A stretch of DNA of 16,787 nucleotides from Amoebophrya sp. AT5.2 (lineage: Eukaryota; Sar; Dinophyceae; Syndiniales; Amoebophryaceae): assembly GCA_005223375.1 (NCBI GenBank), contig RXOD01004970.1, positions 1-16,787 of the forward strand, written 5' to 3'. Every line of letters starts with the position of its first letter. The first letter of the stretch is position 1. The translations under genes and the position numbers were made by a program. Shown piece by piece: positions 9,001 to 16,564 of this stretch. The notes below the pieces were generated by a model, which saw only the letters and a program-made list of their open reading frames with translations, was not told the DNA's origin and searched no databases.

Positions 9001-10182
9001 AGCACTGCTTTTGGGTCGTCGGCGGTGATAACTACCGCCAAGTACTTTCCTTCGTACCCCGAACAGTCCACTACTGCCCACTCTCCGGGGCCCGGATTTG
9101 TTCGCCTCCCGGGGCACACGCTGTAGTTGCCGCCACCGCCCCCGTAAAGTTCTTCTGACGAAGAGGACCTTGCTTGCTTGCTTGTGGTTACCGCCCCTGC
9201 TGACCCGCTATCGCCTCCTTTCGCGCCCTTAACATTCCCCTTGCCGCCGGTTGTTCTGCCACCTCCTCCCCCGGCCAAGGAAGACGCGCCTAGCGTTGCA
9301 GCCCTCACGCTGCCACCCGCGGCGCCACTGACGCCGACCCAGCGGCCCAGATTGCGGTCGTTGCCAACGCGCACCTCAAACTCGGACAGCCGCTCCGAGG
9401 CCTCCTTTCGGTTGAGCAGGTGCACGGTTCCAATCGGGATATTCGCGTCGATCTCAACCGACCACCAGGGGTGCCGTTCCCCGCCAGGAGCGGTGTGGGT
9501 GCAGCTCTCCGCACTCCACTCGGAGCGACTGATTCCTGGTGTACGTGGTTGCAGTGTCCAGGACGAACAGGCACGACAGCGCAACTCTACCTCTACGTAC
9601 TCTACTGCATGATCATAGAACAAAGGGAGAGAGTATCAAGATAAACTTGTTGTAAATCTCGGAGCTAAGTACAAATAATAATAAGTACCGTCAACGGCCC
9701 TGCCCGCTTCGCCTCCCCCCTGCCTCGTCGAGCTCTGAAACGCAGTCTGAGGCTTGATCAGGGATTGCTCTTCGTTCTGATATCGGTCCCAAAACTCGAA
9801 GTGGCGCTGCCGCTTCCCGGGATTGCGCAGCACGTCGCGCGCTTCTTCCTGAAGCTTTTGCCATACTGAGGGGCCCTCCCGACTACGTCTGCTGGGGCTT
9901 CCCGACACCAGTGCCTCTTCTTGTGCGCCAGGATCGTCACGTGTTGATCCGCTGAGGCTTACACCAGCTTCAACCGTTGAACCGTCTACCTCCGTCGCGA
10001 ACACCTTGTGCAGAGTGCTCGTTTTGCTGCCTTGCGGCTGTGGTCCAGCAAGTTCCTGAGTCGCTCTGCCCCCGACTACACGCTGCTCGTGGCTAGTTTT
10101 GCCGGACAAAATGCGCTCTGCATCAGGCCTGTTGAGAACGTCGTAGATGGCAATTACGTAGTTGACAGAAAGGTGCGCACAG
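6033..10182 (-). CDS. Mosaic protein: J-like fragment, FTP (fucolectin/F5-8C) domain, TPR-like helices, degenerate aspartyl beta-hydroxylase domain
   Basis: Six phase-consistent exons give about 994 codons: 10182-9689, 9535-8988, 8913-8883, 8824-8276, 7875-7108 and 6628-6033 (stop TGA). Exon 1 has WQKLQEEARDVLRNPGKRQR, resembling the second half of a J-domain. The FTP domain starts at KPQTAFQSST and AGRAVDG in exon 1 and continues in exon 2 with SCTHTA, PWWSVEID, FEVRVGN and LTLCE. It is interrupted by a Gly/Ser-rich insert of about 75 residues. Exons 4 and 5 are helical and TPR-like (LYKFAGLEDAATALYEQAI). The end of exon 5 and exon 6 match the ASPH family (GSWIKFVVYNGEQGWNPSYC; LLPGTVVGTHSGGSNTR; GEVVVYDDCQDVEIE; GVMHPLL). 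That family oxidises Asp/Asn side chains in EGF-like domains in the ER. Here the first metal His is kept (codon 6534-6536), but the second is Val (codon 6153-6155), so activity is doubtful. The 31-nt exon 3 and the 5' end are the weakest parts; more 5' exons are likely. FTP and ASPH parts could be two genes. Confidence 0.68.
6692..6720. repeat. Direct repeat inside the introner element
   Basis: GGTGGCGAGTGC occurs at 6692-6703 and again at 6709-6720. Just downstream, CTCTGAAA (6730-6737) and TTTCAGAG (6767-6774) form an 8-bp inverted pair. Both lie inside the 6632-7107 element and are not coding. Confidence 0.8.
6992..7006. repeat. CG dinucleotide run
   Basis: An alternating CG tract of 15 bp inside the introner element, part of a locally very GC-rich stretch in an intron. 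Confidence 0.85.
7876..8275 (-). other. Intron 4 of the hydroxylase-like gene
   Basis: A 400-bp phase-1 intron. The donor GTGACT follows CAGGCGG and the acceptor is CATCTTAG before GCACCT. It joins the Gly-rich tail of exon 4 to the TPR-like ALYKFAG segment. Short open frames inside are not coding. No terminal inverted repeat was seen. Confidence 0.6.
8825..8987 (-). other. Two short introns flanking a predicted 31-nt micro-exon
   Basis: After LTLCE the donor is GTTCCA (8987). A very AT-rich 74-bp intron (8914-8987) ends GAACAAG. The micro-exon 8883-8913 encodes IFLKYQKEQA. A canonical GTAAGC donor at 8882 opens a second intron of 58 bp ending GTGAGAG (8825). This is the only early acceptor whose phase fits. 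An alternative is that the FTP gene stops at the TGA at 8919-8921 and a new gene starts at the overlapping ATG at 8922. Confidence 0.4.
9536..9688 (-). other. Intron 1 of the hydroxylase-like gene, splitting the FTP domain
   Basis: A 153-bp phase-1 intron. The donor GTACTT follows GACG and the acceptor CACCAG precedes GAATC. The join gives AVDG followed by ISRSEWSAESCTHTA, which matches the usual FTP spacing between AVDG and SCTHTA. This supports the choice over two earlier AG sites. Confidence 0.65.
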
Positions 10183-10469
10183 CTGCAAAATAGCCGCAAC
10201 CGGGTCCTGGTGGTCGCTGTCCTTATTCGCCCGCGTCGTGGTCGAGTCTCCTCGCCTGCTGGGCCCTGAAAAGACGAACTGCGCATCTCCGACATAAGCA
10301 GCACTACGCGGCGACCAAGGTTCGCGATTACTTTTAGAACGAAGGTAGCATTCATTATCAAGGGTACGTAGGAAAGTAGGTGCTAGTGTCACCGCCACCT
10401 CCACGTCATGAAGGCACGAAGAGAAACTGCAACCATCACCACGTCCAAGCGAAAAGAGAAGCGTACCAC

Positions 10470-10600
10470 GACAACGCTCTGCATTCGAATCGAGTGGATG
10501 AACACGCTCTTCCGAAACAGCGGGTGGGCGGCGACGCCGCCTCCTGTTTTTTCCTGATACGCCTTTGCGTTTGCTTCCAGTTCATCATCATCTTGCAGTG
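10470..10600 (-). other. Possible upstream exon of the hydroxylase-like gene
   Basis: Read from TGCAAG at about 10595 on the minus strand, one frame is open and protein-like (ELEANAKAYQEKTGGG, AAHPLFRKSVFIHSIRM). Another frame begins with three ATG codons just after TGCAAG. A GTTGTC site follows. The phase to the 10182 exon fits the ATG frame rather than the protein-like frame, so the join is unresolved. No domain was recognised. Confidence 0.3.
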
Positions 10601-11098
10601 AGTTGTAGTGCTTCCTCGAGAATCAATTATATATGGCGAATGCGTGATCGCGCTGAGGCTGACAATGATTCACACTAGGTGCGCACGAAGCCAATGACTT
10701 CCGGTCTGTACGTAATGAATTGGAATTCTCAACATTTAAAACACGTAGCGTGGCTTCGCGCTCCCCGTAGTGCACCTCACGGTCACGCCGAGCAACAAAC
10801 ACAGAATAGCAAGTAAATCAATGTGTACGATGAATCAATGTCACTGTAAGTGTAGCAGAAAAAGCGTAATTAAAATTATGATGTAGTAGTAGTACGATAA
10901 TCAATGAGTGGGGTTCTGGCTGATGTTCTTCCTCGCCCCGCTGCACGGCTATCGCGGCGCAAAGTGTGCCGGGCGCACAGTGAGTAGCTCACAAATTCAG
11001 TGTCGACCAGCGACCAGCAGCAAGCGCCAAGTCGCGAAAGCGAATCAATTTTATGGTAAATCATTTTTGAAAGGCGATGGCATAGATGATCAGACTCC
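10601..11098. other. Intergenic region downstream of the kinase gene
   Basis: About 500 bp, AT-rich, with no supported gene on either strand. It should contain the kinase 3' UTR and the leader of the hydroxylase-like gene. Confidence 0.45.
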
Positions 11099-14000
11099 TC
11101 ACTCCCCACCTGGGCTCCCTGGGTGTTCTGGCTCTTCTTGCGCCTGCATTCTCTTCTGATGCAATAGCACCGCCGCTACGATGCAGGCGATAAGGCAGAC
11201 CACTATCACGGACAGCAGAACGATCAGGATCACCATGCATCGCCGGTTCTTTTCGATCTCCTCCAAATCGTCCTCCTCATCCACGTCCTCCTCTTCGTCA
11301 TCCTCAAGCCCCAGGAGTGCCTGCTTCTCGAGGTCGCCGTCGCTGTTTGGAATGAATTAGCTTGTGTAGGCAAGCAGAGGCATGCATTTTGATGTCTATT
11401 AGCGGGCCGCCCAGGATTCCATATCGATCGATGTGAACAGCATTAAAGTGCTCTACTGATGACTACAGATTACAACGAACTAGGTAGTCTAGTCTCGGTG
11501 ACAGCCGGGATTGACGATCCTTTACTTTTTCTTTTCATTCTTTCTATAAAATATGAATATCAATCGAAGGAAAATAATAAAAAAAATAGGTACGCGTGGT
11601 CCTTGTCTGCCGCCTGGTGCCTTTGCAAGAGGCGCATGTCCATTTTGTCGTGTGCTCCCGTGGGCCCGAACACCTTTGTGTTTACGTCGTCCTCGTCCAC
11701 CTCCCCGGTCCGCGCCTGTCCGTGCGGACCCACCGCGCCGTAGGCGGCCGTTTCGTCCGCCTCCTGGATGGAGTCTAGTGCCCCCGTGTACTGGTCCGTC
11801 TTATCGCGCAGCATCTGCGTCACCGCCGCGGTCGGGTACCGCTTGCGGTCCAGCAAAAAGTACAGGTCCTCCGAATTGAACCGGGACCGCGGCTCGAAAA
11901 TCAAGCACCCACGCGCGACGTTGATCATCCAGTCGTGCAGCTGATGTGTCAGCGAGTTAATTTGTGACAACGATGATTTTGGTTTGATGTTGATCGACCC
12001 ACACCTTGATGACATGAGCATGAAAATATAATAAAAATTGCAATTCTTCTTCTTGTACGCTGGGGTAGCTTCACGCAAGGACCGAAAACATCTCCGGGAC
12101 GAAGTCCAAAAATGTCTCTGACACGACCGACACCATCGCTCTTTTCTTTCGTGGCGCTGTTGCACTTGCACCGTGAACGTAGAGCACAAAAGCATAAATA
12201 GAACGTACAATCAATGGATAGGAAACTACCTCCTTCATTTCCCGCATTCCGAGATCCATGTCCTGTTCTCCGACGTAGAGGCGAGGACAGTCCACCAGAT
12301 TGATTTTTGTCCGAGTGTCCGAGATCGCGATGAGCATCCTCGTGTGGTTGTCCTGCAGGTGCGCGTGCGGCGTAGTGTTGTAGATCATGCGGCACAGGAT
12401 AATTCCCAGCGACCAGACGTCGGACTCTTTTCCCAACCGCAGCTTGCTCGCGTGCGGCTGATAGATGCACTCCGGAGCCATGTACTTCAAAGTACCGGCG
12501 CGGTTGGTCCGCGACACGTGGGTGTGATCCTCCCCAAGCTGCCGCGCAAGACCGAAGTCCGCAAGCTTCAGACGACCGCCGACCTGGTCATAGGAGTAAG
12601 TAGAGTATCAATCGATACTAACAGTGAGTAGACCAAGACCACAGAACCGCCACGAGAATTCGACCAAGCGAAGCGGACGGGTACGCGAAAAGGGCAACGC
12701 CGCTCATCAACTTCAACTTGCTTCTAACTAAGAGTAAGAAAAGCAAGTACAATAGCATGAAATGTAGGTCTAGGTACGCGAGCAACGGCTCGCCGATAAT
12801 TCATCAAAGAGATCAACATCAATGAATGAGTTTACCATCAAGAAATTCGCGGGCTTCAGATCGAAATGGATGACATCGTGGTCGCGGTGCATGGTGCGTA
12901 CTGCTATCACCATCTGGATCCAGAAGTTCAGAATTTGGCTGAGGTGCAGGTTGTGGTTCAGCGTAAGGTACCGCCCGAAATCCGCTTCGGCGAGCTCCAA
13001 GACGAGGAAGAGCTGTTCGATGTTTTCGATTTGTTCAGCATTTGGCGATGTGTCAAAGCGTCACGCAGCGGGGGCGCGCCGGCGCCCGTTGGCGTTCCTA
13101 GTACTGGGTCTAGGTCTTACTAGTTTACTATAGTCAATGGCAATTCATTGCCTCCAAAATCCGGCCAACAACTTAATGCAGGCGGCGCCGGTAGACTATC
13201 CTAATTCGCTTCTACGATACTAACGTAAACTCCAAAATCAAAAAAAAAACGGATTTGATATCCGAACATCGATCCCGGATACCTGTTTGTCGCTCGCCAG
13301 CACGGTGACGTCAAGCAGGTGGATCACGTAGGGGTTTCCCGCCAGTTTTTGCAGCAGGTCCACTTCCCGCAGGAAGACTTGGAATTCCGCCTGGTTGTGT
13401 GCCATCACGCTTTTCAGAGCGTAGAACTTTCCTTCTTCCAGGAATGGAATTTGGTAGTCGTCCAGGATCAGGTGCGCGTCGGCGTACGCCGGGTGGTCGC
13501 TGCTCTCGTCACGATCGAGGTCAGCCCCGCCGGGCGAGTCAACTCCGGACTGGCTCTGCGGGTTCGTAGACTCGTTGCCGGACAGCGTGCGGTTGGCGGA
13601 CGCGATCAGGTTCTTAGTACCGCTCGCGCCTGAGATCGAGTTGGCCCCGGACCCGTTCGACGGGAACTGGCCGGAACCAGAGCTCTCCCCTGGCGCCTTG
13701 TACCAGTCTGGCAGCGACACGTTGTCCTTCCCACTCCCTGCCCCGCTCGCGGAGGTGCTGCTCCCAGTCCCAGGGCTCGCACCATTACCGCTATTGTCCG
13801 CCATCGCCGCACTGGACCGCGACTGCGACGCGCTACTGGAGGTGCCATCAGGTGCAGCTGCTGCTCCTCCAGCTTCTCCACGACCCATGTTGCTGAGGCC
13901 CTCCGCGTCTGGGAGGTTGGGCTGTTTCAGCATCATGAGCGCGGTCGCGTTCTGGAGGTCCGTGGAGCCACTGGGGTTTTCCGAGACGTTCGCTACGTTA

Positions 14001-14488
14001 TAGTCCTCGTTCGCCTCCTCGATTTCTTCCGGAACACCCGACAGCCGCCTGCGATTCCCAGTCCCCGAGCGCGAGGAGCCCGTCCCCGGCGCGCCTGACC
14101 GGCTATTGTTGCTCGTGGAGAGCTCGGGGTACCGCGGGTTTTCGATCGTGGGGAACGCCGGCGCGTCCGGATCGGGGGGCGGCCCCAAGGTGGATCCCGA
14201 CGTGGAACTCTGGGTGCTGGGCGCGACGTTGATATTGGGACGCCCCGAACTGCCGTGGCTCGGCGTTTGGGAGGTAGACCCGGCGAGGTGCGACCACTTA
14301 CGCTGCTGCGTGGTGAGCCGCTCCTGGAGCAGGGCGTTGCGCTGGACCTGCTCCTCGCGGAAGTTCTCCGGAATCGCCAGACACTGGACCTTGAACACAT
14401 CGGCGGAACCACCACGACCCAGCCGCCCACACACCTTGTACTTCACGCCGGAGGGCGTCAGCTGAATCACCTCGTCGCGAAAATCCAT
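11099..14488 (-). CDS. Mps1/TTK-like protein kinase with long N-lobe insert and C-terminal transmembrane helix, five exons
   Basis: Exons 14488-13283, 13012-12836, 12583-12230, 11940-11594 and 11342-11099 join in phases 0, 0, 0 and 2, all GT-AG, giving about 775 residues. The kinase domain starts almost at once: YKVCGRLGRGGSADVFKV (Gly loop, about 16-33). A Ser/Gly/Asn-rich insert of about 320 residues follows. Then come FYALK (ATP-binding Lys359), Glu375 in helix C, HFDLKPANF (catalytic Asp453), LADFG (470-472), GTLKYMAPE (491-499) and SDVWSLGIIL. The DLKPANF and GTxxYMxPE wording and the C-lobe order (a LIAISD segment, then a CLIFEPRSRF segment) fit Mps1/TTK, the mitotic checkpoint kinase. 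The residue before the catalytic Asp is Phe, so it is a non-RD kinase. The last exon has an acidic stretch and a hydrophobic helix of about 22 residues (VILIVLLSVIVVCLIACIVA), then a short tail ending GSPGGE. The ATG has GGC before it and G after it. No signal peptide is visible. Kinase identity is certain; the subfamily is likely but not proven. Confidence 0.87.
11343..11593 (-). other. Kinase intron 4, joining the kinase domain to the transmembrane exon
   Basis: A 251-bp phase-2 intron with donor GTACCT after GACCACGC and acceptor CCAAACAG before CGACGG. The split codon becomes GCC (Ala), giving DHADGDLEKQ. It is AT-rich near the donor, with runs of T. Matching phase is the main support that the membrane exon belongs to the kinase. 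Confidence 0.65.
11941..12229 (-). other. Kinase intron 3
   Basis: A 289-bp phase-0 intron with donor GTAGTT after AAGGAG and acceptor ACATCAG before CTGCACG. The join MKE to LHDWMINVARGCL continues the kinase C-lobe. Confidence 0.75.
12584..12835 (-). other. Kinase intron 2
   Basis: A 252-bp phase-0 intron with donor GTAAAC after TTGATG and acceptor ATGACCAG before GTCGGC. The join NFLM to VGGRLKLADFG sits exactly between the catalytic loop and the DFG motif. It shares the 10-mer CGATACTAAC (12613-12622, plus strand) with kinase intron 1 (13215-13224). Confidence 0.8.
13013..13282 (-). other. Kinase intron 1, with direct repeat AACAG at its boundary
   Basis: A 270-bp phase-0 intron with donor GTATCC after GACAAACAG and acceptor ATCGAACAG before CTCTTC. 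AACAG ends both the upstream exon and the intron, as expected of a 5-bp target-site duplication. Weak inverted similarity (TCGATGTT) lies near both ends. The join gives ASDKQLFLVLELAEADF, which matches the hinge region of the kinase. Confidence 0.75.
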
Positions 14489-14537
14489 GCCGGGCTGCTG
14501 CGGGTTGTCTGCGATGGAGGCGAGACGAGGCTTGCTG

Positions 14538-14569
14538 GTACTCCGTAAGAGTACGCCTAGCGAATAGGC
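14538..14569. other. Two adjacent small stem-loops upstream of the kinase start
   Basis: GTACTC (14538-14543) pairs with GAGTAC (14549-14554). Immediately next, GCCTA (14555-14559) pairs with TAGGC (14565-14569). They lie about 50-80 nt upstream of the kinase ATG, so they may be in its leader. Function is unknown. Confidence 0.5.
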
Positions 14570-15568
14570 TTAGGCAGCGATGGATCGATGAAGAAACAAT
14601 CAAGAAGACTTTGAAAATCGATAAACAAGCAGGAGTTTAAAAGTGGTTGTACTCCTGCTCACAGTACACAGTAAGAGCTAGGTAGGAGCTAGGGTAGAAG
14701 AAACTCTGCAGCAGAACAAGTCGCCCGATGCTAACCACCGAACCACGGCTCTGTTCTTGCGTCGTCTACCCGAAGGAAGAGAGTTTAGGTTTGAAGATAG
14801 TTGTGACAGGTAAATTGAATGATCTTGGCGCGTGGCGTTTGTCTATGTTTGTATCCTTTCCTTGTTCCAGTCCTAGTCCTTCAGAAAAATAAAATATAAC
14901 TTGTTCTCAGACTCTGCACTAAAAAAAGAATAGGAAGTGACTACACGAGCCAAAAAGTAGACAGAGCGCGCGGGCGTGCCTGGGTTTGTTGGGAAGAGCG
15001 TGGAGGGGTCGTAGATACTCCTGATACACGACACCACGATACGTATACCGACTGGACTAGGTCTAGGTAGAGGTGGTACACGAATGCGCTATTAATTTGC
15101 TACAGTGAGTTGCGTCTGTAACGCGGGCAACATTTAAAGCACATAGCAAACCGTTCATCGGCACCGAGATTGAATCAGAGGGATCTTGTTCAAACCATTT
15201 ATTTCGCGAAAACCGACACAATCATTGGTGTAGTTGGTGACCAAATATTCTGGATTTTGCAAGGGATCAAGCAGTCAAGCAATCAATCAATCAAGTTTAT
15301 CAATCATGCAGAAACCGATGACGAAACTTTGCACGGCATGAACGTGTACCGACAGCGAAATGTTGCAGAGTCAACCGACCACCGAGGCTGCAAACCAGAG
15401 AAAAATTCCTTCGACGGCACTGACCGATAGATTTCAGGGTGCAACATCGATCGATGAAACATCCCAGGGATGGGGATGCAGGAAAATGCGAATGCTAGAA
15501 TGGCACTAAGTAGTACCTGCAAGCGCAGGCGGCGCAGGTTTCTGCCTAGTAAATCGTCCGGCATCGAT
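14570..15568. other. Intergenic region between adenylate kinase stop and kinase start
   Basis: About 1 kb with no convincing gene. An 86-codon minus-strand frame (15304-15564) starts just after the adenylate kinase stop but has no domain. CTAGGT-type motifs recur (for example 15057-15070), and the same short motif is seen in kinase introns. Confidence 0.5.
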
Positions 15569-16564
15569 CTAGTGTTTATCCCATTCGTCTAGAATTCTGT
15601 GTGCTGTTTCTTTCGCGCGTTTTTCTAGAGCTGCGAGAAAGCAATCGTGCGGCGTCCTAACACAATTATTCAGCGCTGCTGCATGGTCTTCCTGTCCTCC
15701 TCTCTTTATGCAATGCGCCACCATCTCCATCACCGCTTCTACTATTTCATCCGCCATCACGCGATAGCCGCCGCGAATTTTCACGTTCCGAAAGAAAGTG
15801 GTATAGGTATTTGGGGCGCGACTCGCTGCATTTCGTTGTCGTTCCTCGAACCAAGCCTTCACCGGCGCCTCCTTCTCGAGGTAAATCTGATACCGCTTGT
15901 CGAAAATTTCGCCCGAGTCCCGACGTTGCAATCGCTGCGGATAGTAGGTATTCGTCTTCTTCCCCTCTTCTGACGACTGATCCTCCTTTCCCGATGCGCT
16001 TGGGCTTGCGCAAGAGGAAGAAGTAGCAGAAGAAGTAGCAGAAGAAGTAGCACTACAGCCTCGTCCCTGTTCTTGTACAGGAGAAGCCCCAGCCCGTAGT
16101 TCGTCCCCGTAGTGCCCGCATTTTGGCTCTTCCGGCAAGTCCTTGGCCCAGATGGTGCCGTCATCCAGCACCACCTCGGCATCGTTGTAAGGAAAATCAC
16201 AGTCCGGACAGACCAAGCGTCCCACCGCCTTGGCCCGCGCCCACTCTCTTTTTAAATCCAGATGAATGCAGCCCAATTGAAACTGATCAAGTTGCTGCGC
16301 TTCCTGCTCGGCGACTTCAGCATCTTCGGAGCCCGCCTGCCTCTCATCATCTCCAGATGCATCACCCGAGGAATCGCGCTCCAGAAAAGCCTCCAGCTGC
16401 TCCAACGACCGCGGAAAGCCGTCAACGAGAACAAACGAATACGAAGCGCTGCCTGCGCCTCCGCCTTCCCGCCTGTCAGCATCGCCCGGTCGGAAATCTG
16501 TCCGATGCACGTCAACGCAGGAAGTACTTATGTGAGTTAATACTGCATACGCCAAGACAAGTTC
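15569..16564 (-). CDS. Adenylate kinase family nucleoside-monophosphate kinase, C-terminal exon (5' part missing)
   Basis: Balances adenine nucleotides by moving phosphate between ATP and AMP; family members may prefer other monophosphates. The exon is 332 codons with stop TAG. It begins at ELVLAYAVLTH after an ACGGAG acceptor (exon edge 16564), because an in-frame TAA lies just upstream and there is no ATG. Visible motifs are SFVLVDGFPRSLEQLEAF (the GFPR substrate-binding loop), GRLVCPDCDFPYND and CGHYGD (a CxxC...CxH LID with probable zinc site), RRDSGEIFDKRYQIY (the R-x-D ... R helix) and a C-terminal helix. A low-complexity insert of about 50 residues, with a repeated Ser-Ala-Thr-Ser unit, breaks the LID, and an acidic insert follows GFPR. 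The GxPGxGKGT P-loop must be in an upstream exon; I do not find it in 16565-16787, so it probably lies beyond the right edge. Confidence 0.8.
   Translation of the reverse strand, partial: ELVLAYAVLTHISTSCVDVHRTDFRPGDADRREGGGAGSASYSFVLVDGFPRSLEQLEAFLERDSSGDASGDDERQAGSEDAEVAEQEAQQLDQFQLGCIHLDLKREWARAKAVGRLVCPDCDFPYNDAEVVLDDGTIWAKDLPEEPKCGHYGDELRAGASPVQEQGRGCSATSSATSSATSSSCASPSASGKEDQSSEEGKKTNTYYPQRLQRRDSGEIFDKRYQIYLEKEAPVKAWFEERQRNAASRAPNTYTTFFRNVKIRGGYRVMADEIVEAVMEMVAHCIKRGGQEDHAAALNNCVRTPHDCFLAALEKRAKETAHRILDEWDKH
16017..16052. repeat. 12-bp tandem repeat, three perfect copies, coding
   Basis: GAAGAAGTAGCA is repeated three times in a row (16017-16028, 16029-16040, 16041-16052). On the coding strand it encodes a repeated Ser-Ala-Thr-Ser unit in the LID insert of the adenylate kinase. 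Its length keeps the frame, so copy number can vary without damage. Confidence 0.9.

Noticed and set aside
10876..11109. 77-codon minus-strand frame overlapping the kinase stop, as a possible further kinase exon
   Set aside because: The TGA at 11099 ends a coherent membrane tail. A donor-like GTGGGG just before it exists, but the downstream frame has no domain character.
13575..14003. Plus-strand frame opposite the kinase N-lobe insert
   Set aside because: A shadow of the low-complexity Ser/Gly exon; the minus frame continues into proven kinase motifs.
15304..15564. 86-codon minus-strand frame just after the adenylate kinase stop, with a hydrophobic N-terminus
   Set aside because: No homology or intron context, sits in the expected 3' UTR, and the second half reads like random sequence.
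16119..16129. CATTTTGGCTC, matching the core of the dinoflagellate spliced leader
   Set aside because: Only 11 bases match. It lies on the strand opposite to the adenylate kinase coding region, with no downstream donor where the leader gene needs one.
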